From Pseudomonas vancouverensis (GTDB lineage: Bacteria; Pseudomonadota; Gammaproteobacteria; Pseudomonadales; Pseudomonadaceae): DNA of 64,000 nt. Shown here one piece after another: positions 25,865 to 34,353 of this stretch (positions are counted from its first letter, which is position 1; the number at the start of each line of letters is the position of its first letter). The stretch covers positions 124,001 to 188,000 of the forward strand of contig NZ_RRZK01000007.1 in the NCBI RefSeq assembly GCF_004348895.1. The letters are read 5' to 3'. The notes below the pieces were generated by a model, which saw only the letters and a list, made by a program, of their open reading frames with translations, made no database searches and was not told where the DNA came from. The translations under genes were made by a program, and so were the position numbers.

Positions 25865-25867
25865 CAA
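25860..25867 (+). promoter_or_regulatory. Possible Hfq/Crc CA motif before the dioxygenase gene
   Basis: AATAACAA overlaps the cdhB stop codon and abuts the AAGGAG ribosome site of the next gene; it fits AANAANAA. Confidence 0.35.
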
Positions 25868-25876
25868 GGAGCTCCC

Positions 25877-27037
25877 ATGAACACCGCCGCCTTTGCCGAT
25901 TTCCGTACTTATCCGTTGATCAGCGCGCTGGCCGGCGTGCAGGACATGGACGATCACCTTCTGGTGCGCTGGGCCGACAACCGCCTCAGCCCCTTCCACC
26001 ATCAATGGCTGCGTGACAACTGCCCATGTCCGCAATGCGTCTACAGCGTGACCCGCGAGCAGGTGCTGGAAATCGTCGACGTGCCCCAGGACCTTGCGCC
26101 TGACGCCGCGCACGTTGATGCCGAAGGTTGCCTGTCGGTGGCCTGGCAGGACGGCCACCTCAGCCGCTTCGACCCCGGCTGGTTGCGCGCGCACGCCTAC
26201 GACGACGAATCCCGCGCCGAGCGCCAGGCATGCAAGCCGAAGGCCAGGCTGTGGCACAGCGACTTACAGCTGCCGGTGTTCGAGTATCAGGCGCTGATGA
26301 CCGACAACAATGCCCTGCTGCAATGGCTGTTGGCGGTAAGGGATATTGGCTTGACCCAAGTGCGTGGCGTGCCCACCGAGCCTGGCTCGCTGAAGCTGAT
26401 CGCCCAGCGCATTTCCTTCATCCGCGAGAGCAACTTCGGCGTGCTGTTCAACGTGCAATCCAAGGCCGATGCCGACAGCAATGCGTACACCGCTTTCAAT
26501 CTGCCGTTACACAGCGACTTGCCGACACGGGAGCTGCAACCCGGACTGCAATTCCTGCATTGCCTGGTCAACGATGCCGAGGGTGGCGAGAGCATTTTCG
26601 TCGATGGTTTTGCCATTGCCGAAGCCTTGCGCCGGGAAGACCCGCAAGCCTTCACAAGCCTGTGTGAAATCCCCGTGGAGTTTCGCAACAAGGACCGTCA
26701 CAGCGATTACCGTTGCCTGGCGCCGATCATCGCGCTGGATGCCTCGGGCCAGGTTTCTGAAATCCGCATGGCCAATTTTCTGCGCGGGCCGTTCGATGCG
26801 TCGGTGGAGCAGATGCCACGGCTCTATCAGGCCTACCGGCGCTTTATTGCCATGACTCGCGAGCCGCGTTTCCGACTGATGCAGCGGCTCAATCCGGGTG
26901 AGCTGTGGTGCTTCGACAATCGCCGCACCCTGCATGCGCGCAATGCGTTCGACCCGGCCAGCGGGGCGCGGCATTTCCAGGGCTGCTATGTCGACCGGGA
27001 TGAGTTGTTGTCGCGGATTCTCGTGTTGCAGCGCTAG
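25877..27037 (+). CDS. Gamma-butyrobetaine dioxygenase-like Fe(II)/2-oxoglutarate enzyme
   Basis: A 386-residue enzyme with the two-domain layout of gamma-butyrobetaine hydroxylase (BBOX1). The N-terminal DUF971-type zinc domain shows HHQWLRDNCPCPQCVY (about 36-51), and the C-terminal TauD/TfdA domain has the iron ligands HSD in NLPLHSDLPTRELQPG and the distal histidine in CFDNRRTLHARNAFD. It would hydroxylate gamma-butyrobetaine to L-carnitine, feeding CdhA. It starts 13 bases after cdhB with AAGGAG six bases before the ATG, so it is the last gene of the carnitine operon. Confidence 0.87.
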   Translation: MNTAAFADFRTYPLISALAGVQDMDDHLLVRWADNRLSPFHHQWLRDNCPCPQCVYSVTREQVLEIVDVPQDLAPDAAHVDAEGCLSVAWQDGHLSRFDPGWLRAHAYDDESRAERQACKPKARLWHSDLQLPVFEYQALMTDNNALLQWLLAVRDIGLTQVRGVPTEPGSLKLIAQRISFIRESNFGVLFNVQSKADADSNAYTAFNLPLHSDLPTRELQPGLQFLHCLVNDAEGGESIFVDGFAIAEALRREDPQAFTSLCEIPVEFRNKDRHSDYRCLAPIIALDASGQVSEIRMANFLRGPFDASVEQMPRLYQAYRRFIAMTREPRFRLMQRLNPGELWCFDNRRTLHARNAFDPASGARHFQGCYVDRDELLSRILVLQR

Positions 27038-27051
27038 ACCGCGTCATCGTT

Positions 27052-27076
27052 CATCGCGAGCAAGCTCGCTCCCACA
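27052..27076. repeat. Single REP, type B
   Basis: One ATCGCGAGCAAGCTCGCTCC arm after the dioxygenase gene; no inverted partner nearby. Confidence 0.75.
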
Positions 27077-27179
27077 TTCGACCGCAATCCCATGAAAGAA
27101 CGCGGTCATCTGGGGAGCGGGCGTGCTCCGGGCGGCGTTCCACGCTGGCGTCGGGACAGGCGATACAAACCCCACAGGC

Positions 27180-27217
27180 AAAAAAAGCCCCGATGCAAGC
27201 CGTCACAGGATCGGGGC
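27180..27217 (-). terminator. Intrinsic terminator, minus strand
   Basis: Eight-base stem GCCCCGAT/ATCGGGGC with a 15-base loop; read on the minus strand it is followed by seven T. No annotated-type minus-strand gene lies immediately upstream except the short frame next to it, so it implies a small transcript. Confidence 0.8.
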
Positions 27218-27222
27218 AGAAG

Positions 27223-27336
27223 TTACTGTTGAGGAGCTGCGCAGAAGGGTGACCAAACCCTCGTGAAACCAGCTGAATCCAGTGTGCCTGCTCGCTGGAA
27301 AGGCAAGTTAGCCGAAAACGACCTGTTCATAGTCAT
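27223..27336 (-). CDS. Possible small protein (37 residues) or sRNA ending at the terminator
   Basis: A short frame reading MTMNRSFSANLPFQRAG and ending SPFCAAPQQ stops six bases before the minus-strand terminator. Possible starts are ATGs at 27345, 27336 and 27330; none has a strong ribosome site. A promoter-like pair TTGTCG and TATGAA with a 16-base gap overlaps these starts on the same strand, so the transcript might instead be a non-coding RNA of about 130 bases. I do not recognise the product. It is divergent from the 88-residue gene at 27427. Confidence 0.4.
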   Translation of the reverse strand: MTMNRSFSANLPFQRAGTLDSAGFTRVWSPFCAAPQQ

Positions 27337-27426
27337 TGCGGCCATATCGACAAATCGCCCTTGCCGCACTTGCGTGGCCCTACCAGAATCGAGCCACGAC
27401 ACCGTTCCCTGAAGAAGGATTGCGTC

Positions 27427-27693
27427 ATGATGCACGCCGATTTGATAGACCAGGAAGACCTGTTGGGACAGCTCAAGTCGTTGGGCTTCAACGTGCCCGG
27501 CGGCGCTACCGCCGAACAGGCTTGCGAGTGCGTGGTAAGGGGCCTGGACGACGCCCGGGCCTATGAACTGCGCAAAATGGTCAAGGAGATGTACACCAGC
27601 AGCGCAACCATCCTGCCGGCGGTGCGACAGGCGATCGACAAACAGTTGCTGCCGGCGTTGGCGGAGTATCAGCAGAGTCACACCACCCGGTAA
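27427..27693 (+). CDS. Hypothetical small protein near gbdR
   Basis: An 88-residue acidic, helical protein (MMHADLIDQEDLLGQLKSLGF, then CECVVRGLDDARAYELRKMVKEMY). I recall it as a conserved Pseudomonas protein next to gbdR, without known function. No signal peptide or membrane segment is seen. AAGGA lies seven bases before the first of two adjacent ATGs. It is convergent with gbdR, with a REPIN between. Confidence 0.75.
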   Translation: MMHADLIDQEDLLGQLKSLGFNVPGGATAEQACECVVRGLDDARAYELRKMVKEMYTSSATILPAVRQAIDKQLLPALAEYQQSHTTR

Positions 27694-27696
27694 AAC

Positions 27697-27780
27697 GCTA
27701 TCGCGAGCAAGCTCGCTCCCACAGGTTCTGCGCCATTTCGAACATGGCGCATTTACTGTGGGAGCGAGCTTGCTCGCGAT
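27697..27780. repeat. REPIN, type B, between convergent genes
   Basis: Inverted GCTATCGCGAGCAAGCTCGC arms around a spacer that holds its own hairpin (TGCGCCATTTCGAACATGGCGCA), directly before the gbdR stop codon. Confidence 0.9.
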
Positions 27781-27794
27781 GAAGATGACTCGGT

Positions 27795-28898
27795 TTAAAG
27801 CCTTACGCTGGCAAACGTCGACTCATTGCGCGCCTGACTCAACGCCGACAGCGGCCCGGACAGCGGCGACAGCACCAGGGCTTGCGGCAGCGGCATCATT
27901 GCCACTTGTTGGGTTGTGTTGGAGCCGACGCGCTCGTCACGCGGTGGAATGCCGAAGTATTCGCGGTAGCACTTGGAGAAATGCGGCGTGGAGACGAAGC
28001 CGCACACCGACGCTACTTCGATGATCGACATTGGCGTTTGCTTGAGCAACTGCCGGGCGCGGATCAGGCGCAGCTTGAGGTAGTAGCGCGACGGCGAGCA
28101 GTGCAGGTATTTCTGGAACAGACGCTCGAGCTGGCGACGGGACACGGCGACGTACACCGCCAGTTCGTCGAGGTCGATCGGCTCTTCGAGGTTGGCTTCC
28201 ATCAGCGCGACGATTTCCTGCAACTTCGGCTGATTGGTGCCAAGCATGTGCTTGAGCGGCACGCGCTGGTGATCCTGTTCGTTGCGGATACGCTCGTAGA
28301 CGAACATCTCCGAGATCGCCGCCGACAGTTCACGACCGTGATCACGGCTGATCAGGTGCAGCATCATGTCCAGCGGCGCGGTGCCGCCGGAGCTGGTGAA
28401 ACGGTTACGGTCGAGGGTGAACAGACGGGTGCTCATGGCCACGCGCGGGAAGGCTTCCTGCATCGCAGCAAGACATTCCCAGTGCACGCTGCAATCGAAG
28501 CCGTCGAGCAGACCGGCACAGGCCAGCGCCCAACTGCCGGTGCACACGGCGCCCAGGCGACGGGACTGACGGGCCTGGCTTTGCAACCAGGACACGTGTT
28601 CGCGGGTAACAGTGCGTTGAATGCCGATACCACCGCAGACAATCACGGTGTCCATCGGCGGGGCCTTGTGCATGGAGGCGTCGGGGGTGATCTGCAGGCC
28701 ATCACTGGCCCAGACCTGGCCGCCGTCGACGGTGAGCGTCGTCCAGCGATACAGCTCGCGACCGGACAACTGGTTGGCCATGCGCAGGGGTTCGACTGCG
28801 GAGGCCAGAGAAATCAGCGTGAAATTGTCCAGCAGCAGAAAGCCGATGGATTGAGGCGCACGGTTCTGGGGTTGGGCCCCAGAGTTGAACGACGTCAT
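27795..28898 (-). CDS. gbdR: GbdR, AraC/GlxA-type activator of betaine catabolism
   Basis: A 367-residue activator of glycine betaine, dimethylglycine, choline-uptake and related genes in P. aeruginosa. The N-terminal DJ-1/PfpI domain starts IGFLLLDNFTLISLASAVEPLRMAN, and C-terminal AraC helices read LAVYVAVSRRQLERLFQKYL and IIEVASVCGFVSTPHFSKCYREYFG. A tail of some 50 residues follows the HTH, as in GbdR. GAGGAG lies eight bases before the ATG. A sigma-54-type promoter is present about 100 bases upstream. Confidence 0.95.
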   Translation of the reverse strand: MTSFNSGAQPQNRAPQSIGFLLLDNFTLISLASAVEPLRMANQLSGRELYRWTTLTVDGGQVWASDGLQITPDASMHKAPPMDTVIVCGGIGIQRTVTREHVSWLQSQARQSRRLGAVCTGSWALACAGLLDGFDCSVHWECLAAMQEAFPRVAMSTRLFTLDRNRFTSSGGTAPLDMMLHLISRDHGRELSAAISEMFVYERIRNEQDHQRVPLKHMLGTNQPKLQEIVALMEANLEEPIDLDELAVYVAVSRRQLERLFQKYLHCSPSRYYLKLRLIRARQLLKQTPMSIIEVASVCGFVSTPHFSKCYREYFGIPPRDERVGSNTTQQVAMMPLPQALVLSPLSGPLSALSQARNESTFASVRL

Positions 28899-28995
28899 CG
28901 CGGTATCTCCTCACACAAAGCGGGTGATGGGCCTCAGGCGGAGGCTCTTGTTATTGCCGGCGTACTCGCGCAGGAGACGGGCTTTGTAATGACAG

Positions 28996-29012
28996 AGCAA
29001 ATGCCATGCCTA
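28996..29012 (-). promoter_or_regulatory. Sigma-54-type promoter of gbdR
   Basis: On the minus strand TAGGCATGGCATTTGCT has GG and GC separated by exactly ten bases, matching most of the consensus TTGGCACG-N4-TTGCW. Transcription would begin near 28985, giving a leader of about 87 bases. Dependence of gbdR on NtrC/CbrB in P. aeruginosa agrees with this (recollection). Confidence 0.55.
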
Positions 29013-29351
29013 AATTTGAATGCGCGTTCAATAACTCCTGAAAACGACGTCGGAATGTGTCTGTATATGACGCGCAGAGAGTGGGGATATAAATGGCCAT
29101 CAAGGCTGACAAGTGCCCCACCCCACGAGCTGTGAGCAATTCGGTAGCACTTGTGGGAACGGCGTTGCGCCCAGCTGGAGAGGAGTGTCACCGCAGGCAC
29201 GGGTGACGGGTGGTCAAGGGCCTGATTGTACCCGACCACCGGCGCAGTCATTTATCTGTGAGCGACGCGCTAAAAGGAGGCGCACTTTTGAGCGGGTGTT
29301 CACTTGGTGCGCAGTTTTGACTGGTCCAGATAAACAGGCAACGCTAATTAC
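29013..29351. other. Gene-free stretch upstream of gbdR
   Basis: No convincing gene is seen. It holds two adjacent hairpins (GTCACC/GGTGAC at 29187-29207; GGTGGTC/GACCACC at 29209-29240) and an inverted pair GCGCAC (29280-29285) and GTGCGC (29307-29312). These could include activator sites for the sigma-54 promoter or a small RNA; nothing decides between them. Confidence 0.4.
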
Positions 29352-29485
29352 CTGTGGCGAGGGAGCTTGCTCCCGTTGGGTTGCGTAGCAGCCCCGACCC
29401 CTGCAATTACATTTCTACAAATTAATCATCCTCACTGTCCTACGGCTGCTTCGCAGCCGAACGGGAGCAAGCTCCCTCGCCACAG
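29352..29485. repeat. REPIN, type A
   Basis: Inverted TGTGGCGAGGGAGCTTGCTC REPs just after the 3' end of sdaB. Confidence 0.9.
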
Positions 29486-29507
29486 AAAACCAATAAATCA
29501 TTATGGA

Positions 29508-30884
29508 TCAGCACTCCACCGCACTCACCGCCAACCCGCCCCGCGATGTCTCCTTGTATTTGTCATGCATGTCGGCACCGGTATCGCGCATGGTGCGGAT
29601 CACCCGGTCCAGCGAGATAAAGTGCTGGCCGTCCCCACGCAATGCCATCTGCGCCGCATTGATTGCCTTCACCGCCGCAATCGCGTTGCGCTCGATGCAC
29701 GGCACCTGCACCAGGCCGCCCACCGGATCGCACGTCAGCCCGAGGTTGTGCTCCAGGCCGATTTCCGCGGCGTTGCACAGTTGCTCAGGTGTCGCGCCGA
29801 GAATCTCCGCCAGCCCCGCCGCCGCCATCGCGCAGGCCGAGCCGACTTCGCCCTGACAACCGACTTCGGCGCCGGAGATCGACGCGTTTTTCTTGCACAG
29901 GATGCCCACCGCCGCCGCACCGAGAAAGTAGTCGACGACATTGGCATCGGTGACCGCCTCGCTGAACTTCATGAAGTAATGCAGCACCGCCGGAATGATC
30001 CCCGCCGCGCCGTTGGTCGGCGCTGTGACCATGCGCCCGCCAGCGGCGTTTTCTTCGTTGACCGCCAAGGCGAACAGGTTGACCCACTCCATTGCGCTCA
30101 GGGTCGAGCCGATCACGTTGGGTTTGTTCAGCTCCTGCAAGCTGCGATGCAGCTTGGCCGCGCGCCGACGCACATTGAGGCCGCCGGGCAGGATGCCTTC
30201 GTGCCGGAGCCCCTGCTCGACGCAATCCTGCATCGCCCGCCAGAGTTTCATCAGGCCGCTGCGGATTTCTTCTTCGCTGCGCCAGACCTTCTCGTTGGCC
30301 ATCATTAATTGTGCAACGCTCAGATCATGCGCTTTGCACAACGCCAGCAACTCAACGGCACTGGAAAAGTCATAAGGCAGCTCTGTGCGATCAAGATCCA
30401 CCACACCGCTGGAGGCCTGGGCCTGGTCGACGACAAAACCACCACCGACCGAGTAATAAGTGTCGCGATGGAACTCGCCGTTTTCGTCTTCGACAATCAA
30501 GGTCATGGCGTTGGGGTGATACGCCAGGTTTTCGTCGATCAGGCGCATATCCCGCGTCCAGGTGAAAGGCACAGGTAGCCGACCGTCGAGCAACAGGGTG
30601 TCGGTTTCGCGCAAGGTGGCGATGCGAATGCCGATTTGCGACGGATCAATGGCGTCCGGCCATTCGCCCATCAGCCCCATGATCACCGCGTTGTCGCTGC
30701 CGTGGCCGATGCCTGTTGCCGACAACGAACCGAACAGTTGCACTTCAACCCGCCGCACTCGCTCAAGCTGGCCCTTTTCCCGCAAGCCCTGGACGAACAA
30801 CGCCGCCGCCCGCATGGGCCCCACGGTGTGCGAACTGGAAGGGCCGATGCCGATTTTGAACAGGTCGAAAACACTGATAGCCAT
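29508..30884 (-). CDS. sdaB: L-serine ammonia-lyase
   Basis: A 458-residue iron-sulfur serine dehydratase producing pyruvate and ammonia. Seen are the alpha/beta start ([24 protein letters not shown]), [23 protein letters not shown], and 4Fe-4S cysteine segments [22 protein letters not shown] and [24 protein letters not shown] lies ten bases before the ATG. Beside gbdR and cbcXWV it completes the route from betaine-derived glycine through serine to pyruvate. The name sdaB follows P. aeruginosa; sdaA would be equally apt by homology. Confidence 0.94.
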   Translation of the reverse strand: MAISVFDLFKIGIGPSSSHTVGPMRAAALFVQGLREKGQLERVRRVEVQLFGSLSATGIGHGSDNAVIMGLMGEWPDAIDPSQIGIRIATLRETDTLLLDGRLPVPFTWTRDMRLIDENLAYHPNAMTLIVEDENGEFHRDTYYSVGGGFVVDQAQASSGVVDLDRTELPYDFSSAVELLALCKAHDLSVAQLMMANEKVWRSEEEIRSGLMKLWRAMQDCVEQGLRHEGILPGGLNVRRRAAKLHRSLQELNKPNVIGSTLSAMEWVNLFALAVNEENAAGGRMVTAPTNGAAGIIPAVLHYFMKFSEAVTDANVVDYFLGAAAVGILCKKNASISGAEVGCQGEVGSACAMAAAGLAEILGATPEQLCNAAEIGLEHNLGLTCDPVGGLVQVPCIERNAIAAVKAINAAQMALRGDGQHFISLDRVIRTMRDTGADMHDKYKETSRGGLAVSAVEC

Positions 30885-31096
30885 GAATGCCGAACTCCTG
30901 ATTGCACGCCCGGGCGCACGGTGACGGAGCTGCTACGCTGAAGCTGCAATCCGCCGAGATGGCCGCATCATCAAGCTTTTACTGTGTCGTTCGACGTCTC
31001 ACACCGACGCACTCATGCCCACCAACGCCGCGTGTCTTTTACGCCGTGTTTTCGCCGTTTTTTTGCGGTTCAGACGGCCAGATCGGGCTGAAAAAA

Positions 31097-31159
31097 TCTG
31101 TAAACGACGTCACCGACACTGGATGCGACCCTCCCTGTACTGGATACGACGCGCCCTGT
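31097..31159 (+). promoter_or_regulatory. Three tandem 21-base repeats, likely GbdR operator before cbcX
   Basis: Three abutting 21-base units begin at 31097, 31118 and 31139. Units two and three agree at 18 of 21 positions; all three contain CTG-N-A-NN-CGAC. The exact two-turn period suits an AraC-family activator. They lie about 150-210 bases before cbcX and about 210 bases before sdaB, which is divergent, so one site could serve both genes. Confidence 0.6.
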
Positions 31160-31283
31160 AGGCGTCAGATTTTCACTGGTACATGATCATATCGACTCGA
31201 TTGCACGGCGCCGTGGTAGAGCTGTCTCCAGAACGCCATCCAACCGCAACCTATAAGTGCGGTGGTCCAGTCGGAACACTGCC

Positions 31284-31291
31284 AAAAAAAA
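31284..31291 (+). promoter_or_regulatory. Possible Hfq/Crc A-rich motif before cbcX
   Basis: A run of eight A followed by CACCAAGGAG ahead of the cbcX ATG. It fits AANAANAA next to the ribosome site. Confidence 0.35.
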
Positions 31292-31308
31292 CACCAAGGA
31301 GTCCGTCC

Positions 31309-32256
31309 ATGAAAGGTTCCCCGTCGTTGTTGTTGGCCGCCATGTTAAGTCTGCCGCTGCTGGCGCAAGCCGCAGAACCGGCACAATGCAGTACCGTGAA
31401 CTTCTCCGATGTCGGCTGGACCGACATCACCGCAACAACCGCCACCACCAGCGTCGTGCTCGATGCCCTGGGCTACAAGACCAAGACCACCATGATTTCC
31501 GTGCCGGTGACCTACAAGTCCCTGGCCGACGGCAAGAACATGGACGTGTTCCTCGGTAACTGGATGCCGACCATGGAAAACGACATCAAGGCCTACCGCG
31601 ATGCCGGCACCGTGGAAGTGGTGCGCACCAACCTCAAGGGCGCCAAGTACACCCTGGCCGTGCCGCAAGCGCTGTACGACAAGGGCCTGCACGACTTCGC
31701 CGACATTGCCAAATTCAAGAAAGAACTCGACGGCAAGATCTACGGCATCGAGCCGGGCAACGACGGCAACCGCCTGATCCAGACCATGATCGACAAGAAC
31801 GCCTTCGGCCTCAAAGACGCCGGCTTCAAGGTCGTCGAATCCAGCGAAGCGGGCATGCTCTCCCAGGTTGATCGCGCGCAAAAACGCGACACCGCCGTAG
31901 TCTTCTTAGGCTGGGCGCCGCATCCGATGAACAAGCGTTTCAAGATCCAGTACCTCACCGGTGGCGATGACTTCTTCGGTCCGGACTTCGGTGCCGCGAC
32001 CGTGGCCACCAACACCCGCAAGGGCTACACCGAGGAATGCAGCAACGTCGGCCAGTTGCTGAAAAACCTGGAGTTCACCGTCGACATGGAAAGCACCCTG
32101 ATGGGCAACATCCTCGACGACAAGATGAAGCCTGAAGCGGCCGCCAAGGCCTGGCTGAAAAAGAATCCACAGGTGCTCGATACCTGGCTCGCTGGCGTGA
32201 CCACCATTGACGGTAAACCAGGCCTGGAGGCCGTGAAAGCCAAGATTAACCAGTAA
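31309..32256 (+). CDS. cbcX: Choline/betaine ABC transporter substrate-binding protein
   Basis: A 315-residue periplasmic binding protein with signal peptide MKGSPSLLLAAMLSLPLLAQAA. Aromatic residues for quaternary-amine binding occur in VGWTDITATTATT, FLGNWMPTMEND and [13 protein letters not shown]. It resembles CaiX throughout (IYGIEPGNDGNRLIQ), a paralogue with another ligand. AAGGAG lies eight bases before the ATG; frames upstream run through the promoter. First gene of cbcXWV. Confidence 0.94.
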   Translation: MKGSPSLLLAAMLSLPLLAQAAEPAQCSTVNFSDVGWTDITATTATTSVVLDALGYKTKTTMISVPVTYKSLADGKNMDVFLGNWMPTMENDIKAYRDAGTVEVVRTNLKGAKYTLAVPQALYDKGLHDFADIAKFKKELDGKIYGIEPGNDGNRLIQTMIDKNAFGLKDAGFKVVESSEAGMLSQVDRAQKRDTAVVFLGWAPHPMNKRFKIQYLTGGDDFFGPDFGAATVATNTRKGYTEECSNVGQLLKNLEFTVDMESTLMGNILDDKMKPEAAAKAWLKKNPQVLDTWLAGVTTIDGKPGLEAVKAKINQ

Positions 32257-32322
32257 TCGCTTATGCCGGGCAGGTTCGCCTGCCCGGGCTGTTTATTTCC
32301 TTGCATGCGGACGTTCACTACC

Positions 32323-33168
32323 ATGCTGATTGATCAGAAAATCCCTTTAGGCCAGTACATCGCGGGCTTCGTCGAATGGCTGACGCAACACGGCGCCAGC
32401 ACCTTCGACGCAATCGCCGTGACCCTGGAAACGATGATCCACGGCGTGACGTTTGCGCTGACCTGGTTCAACCCGCTGGCGCTGATCGGACTCATTGCCC
32501 TACTGGCACACTTCATCCAACGCAAATGGGGCCTGACCGTCTTCGTCATCGCCTCCTTCCTGCTGATCCTCAACCTGGGGTACTGGCAGGAAACCATGGA
32601 AACCCTCGCCCAGGTACTGTTCGCCACTCTGGTCTGCGTGGTCATCGGCGTGCCGTTGGGCATCGTCGCCGCGCACAAGCCGATCTTCTACACACTGATG
32701 CGTCCGGTACTCGATCTGATGCAGACCGTACCGACCTTCGTGTACCTCATTCCTACCCTGACCCTCTTCGGGCTGGGTGTGGTCCCGGGCCTGATCTCCA
32801 CGGTGGTGTTCGCCATTGCCGCGCCGATTCGCCTGACCTACCTGGGCATCCGCGATGTGCCCGCAGAACTGATGGACGCCGGCAAGGCCTTCGGCTGCTC
32901 GCGTCGCCAACTGCTCACAAGGATCGAACTGCCCCACGCCATGCCGAGCATCGCCGCCGGCATCACCCAGTGCATCATGCTGTCGCTGTCGATGGTGGTG
33001 ATCGCGGCACTGGTGGGCGCCGACGGACTCGGCAAACCGGTGGTCAACGCACTGAATACCGCTGATATCGCCCTGGGCTTCGAAGCGGGCCTGGCGATCG
33101 TACTGCTGGCGATCATGCTCGACCGTATCTGCAAACAACCCGAAGCCAAAGTAGGGGGTGACGCATGA
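32323..33168 (+). CDS. cbcW: Choline/betaine ABC transporter permease
   Basis: A 281-residue inner-membrane permease of the ProW/OpuAB type with about six membrane helices and the EAA-like loop VPAELMDAGKAFGCSRRQLLTRIELPHAMPSI. The ATG at 32323 (MLIDQKIPLGQYI) gives family length; ATGs at 32263 and 32305 are possible but less likely. It overlaps cbcV by four bases (ATGA). Known to serve CbcX, CaiX and BetX in P. aeruginosa. Confidence 0.93.
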   Translation: MLIDQKIPLGQYIAGFVEWLTQHGASTFDAIAVTLETMIHGVTFALTWFNPLALIGLIALLAHFIQRKWGLTVFVIASFLLILNLGYWQETMETLAQVLFATLVCVVIGVPLGIVAAHKPIFYTLMRPVLDLMQTVPTFVYLIPTLTLFGLGVVPGLISTVVFAIAAPIRLTYLGIRDVPAELMDAGKAFGCSRRQLLTRIELPHAMPSIAAGITQCIMLSLSMVVIAALVGADGLGKPVVNALNTADIALGFEAGLAIVLLAIMLDRICKQPEAKVGGDA

Positions 33169-34343
33169 GCATAATCCGCTTTGAAGACGTCGACGTGATC
33201 TTCACCCGGGATCCGCGCGAGGCACTGAAACTGCTCGACCAAGGCTTGACCCGCAGCGAGATCCTGAAGAAAACCGGGCAGATCGTAGGCGTGGAAAAAG
33301 CCAGCCTGGACATCGAAAAAGGTGAAATCTGCGTGCTGATGGGCCTGTCCGGCTCCGGCAAATCGAGCCTGCTGCGCTGCATCAACGGCCTCAACACCGT
33401 CAGCCGCGGCAAGCTGTTCGTCGAGCACGAAGGCAAGCAGATCAACATTGCTGCCTGCTCCGCCGCCGAGCTGAAAATGATGCGCACCAAGCGCATCGCC
33501 ATGGTGTTCCAGAAGTTTGCCCTGATGCCCTGGCTGACGGTGCGCGAGAACATCAGCTTCGGTCTGGAAATGCAGGGCCGTCCGGAAAAAGAACGACGCA
33601 AGCTGGTGGATGACAAGCTGGAGCTGGTAGGCCTGACCCAGTGGCGCAACAAGAAACCCGACGAGCTGTCCGGTGGCATGCAGCAGCGTGTCGGCCTGGC
33701 CCGCGCACTGGCGATGGATGCCGACATCCTGCTGATGGACGAACCCTTCTCCGCACTCGACCCGCTGATCCGTCAGGGCCTGCAGGACGAGCTGCTGGAG
33801 CTGCAACGCAAACTGAGCAAGACCATCGTGTTCGTCAGTCACGACCTTGACGAAGCCCTGAAGCTCGGCAGCCGCATCGCCATCATGAAAGACGGCCGGA
33901 TCATCCAGTACAGCAAGCCGGAAGAGATCGTCCTCAACCCGGCTGACGACTATGTGCGGACTTTCGTGGCGCACACCAACCCGCTGAACGTGCTGTGCGG
34001 TCGCAGCCTGATGCGCACCCTGGACAACTGCAAGCGCATCAACGGTTCGGTGTGCCTGGACCCGGGCGGCGATTCGTGGCTGGACCTGGCGGAAGGCAAC
34101 ACTATCAAGGGCGCACGCAAGAACGGCTCGGCCATGGACCTGCAGAACTGGATGCCCGGGCAGGCGGTTGACGGCCTGGAGCGCAAGCCGACGCTGGTGG
34201 ACTCCAACATCGGCATGCGTGATGCGCTGCTGATTCGTTACCAGACCGGCAACAAGCTGGTGCTGCACGACAACAACCATGTGGTGGGGATTCTTGGCGA
34301 CAGTGAGCTGTATCACGCGTTGCTCGGCAAGAACCTGGGCTAA
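33165..34343 (+). CDS. cbcV: Choline/betaine ABC transporter ATP-binding protein
   Basis: A 392-residue ProV-type ATPase. Walker A GLSGSGKSS (about 61-69), the Q loop VFQKFALMPW, signature LSGGMQQRVG, Walker B ILLMDEPFSALDP and the switch SHDLDEALKL are all intact. The C-terminal 110 residues resemble a degenerate CBS-like sensor region. It overlaps cbcW by four bases and ends the operon before an intrinsic terminator. Confidence 0.95.
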   Translation: MSIIRFEDVDVIFTRDPREALKLLDQGLTRSEILKKTGQIVGVEKASLDIEKGEICVLMGLSGSGKSSLLRCINGLNTVSRGKLFVEHEGKQINIAACSAAELKMMRTKRIAMVFQKFALMPWLTVRENISFGLEMQGRPEKERRKLVDDKLELVGLTQWRNKKPDELSGGMQQRVGLARALAMDADILLMDEPFSALDPLIRQGLQDELLELQRKLSKTIVFVSHDLDEALKLGSRIAIMKDGRIIQYSKPEEIVLNPADDYVRTFVAHTNPLNVLCGRSLMRTLDNCKRINGSVCLDPGGDSWLDLAEGNTIKGARKNGSAMDLQNWMPGQAVDGLERKPTLVDSNIGMRDALLIRYQTGNKLVLHDNNHVVGILGDSELYHALLGKNLG

Positions 34344-34353
34344 CACGCCAGAC

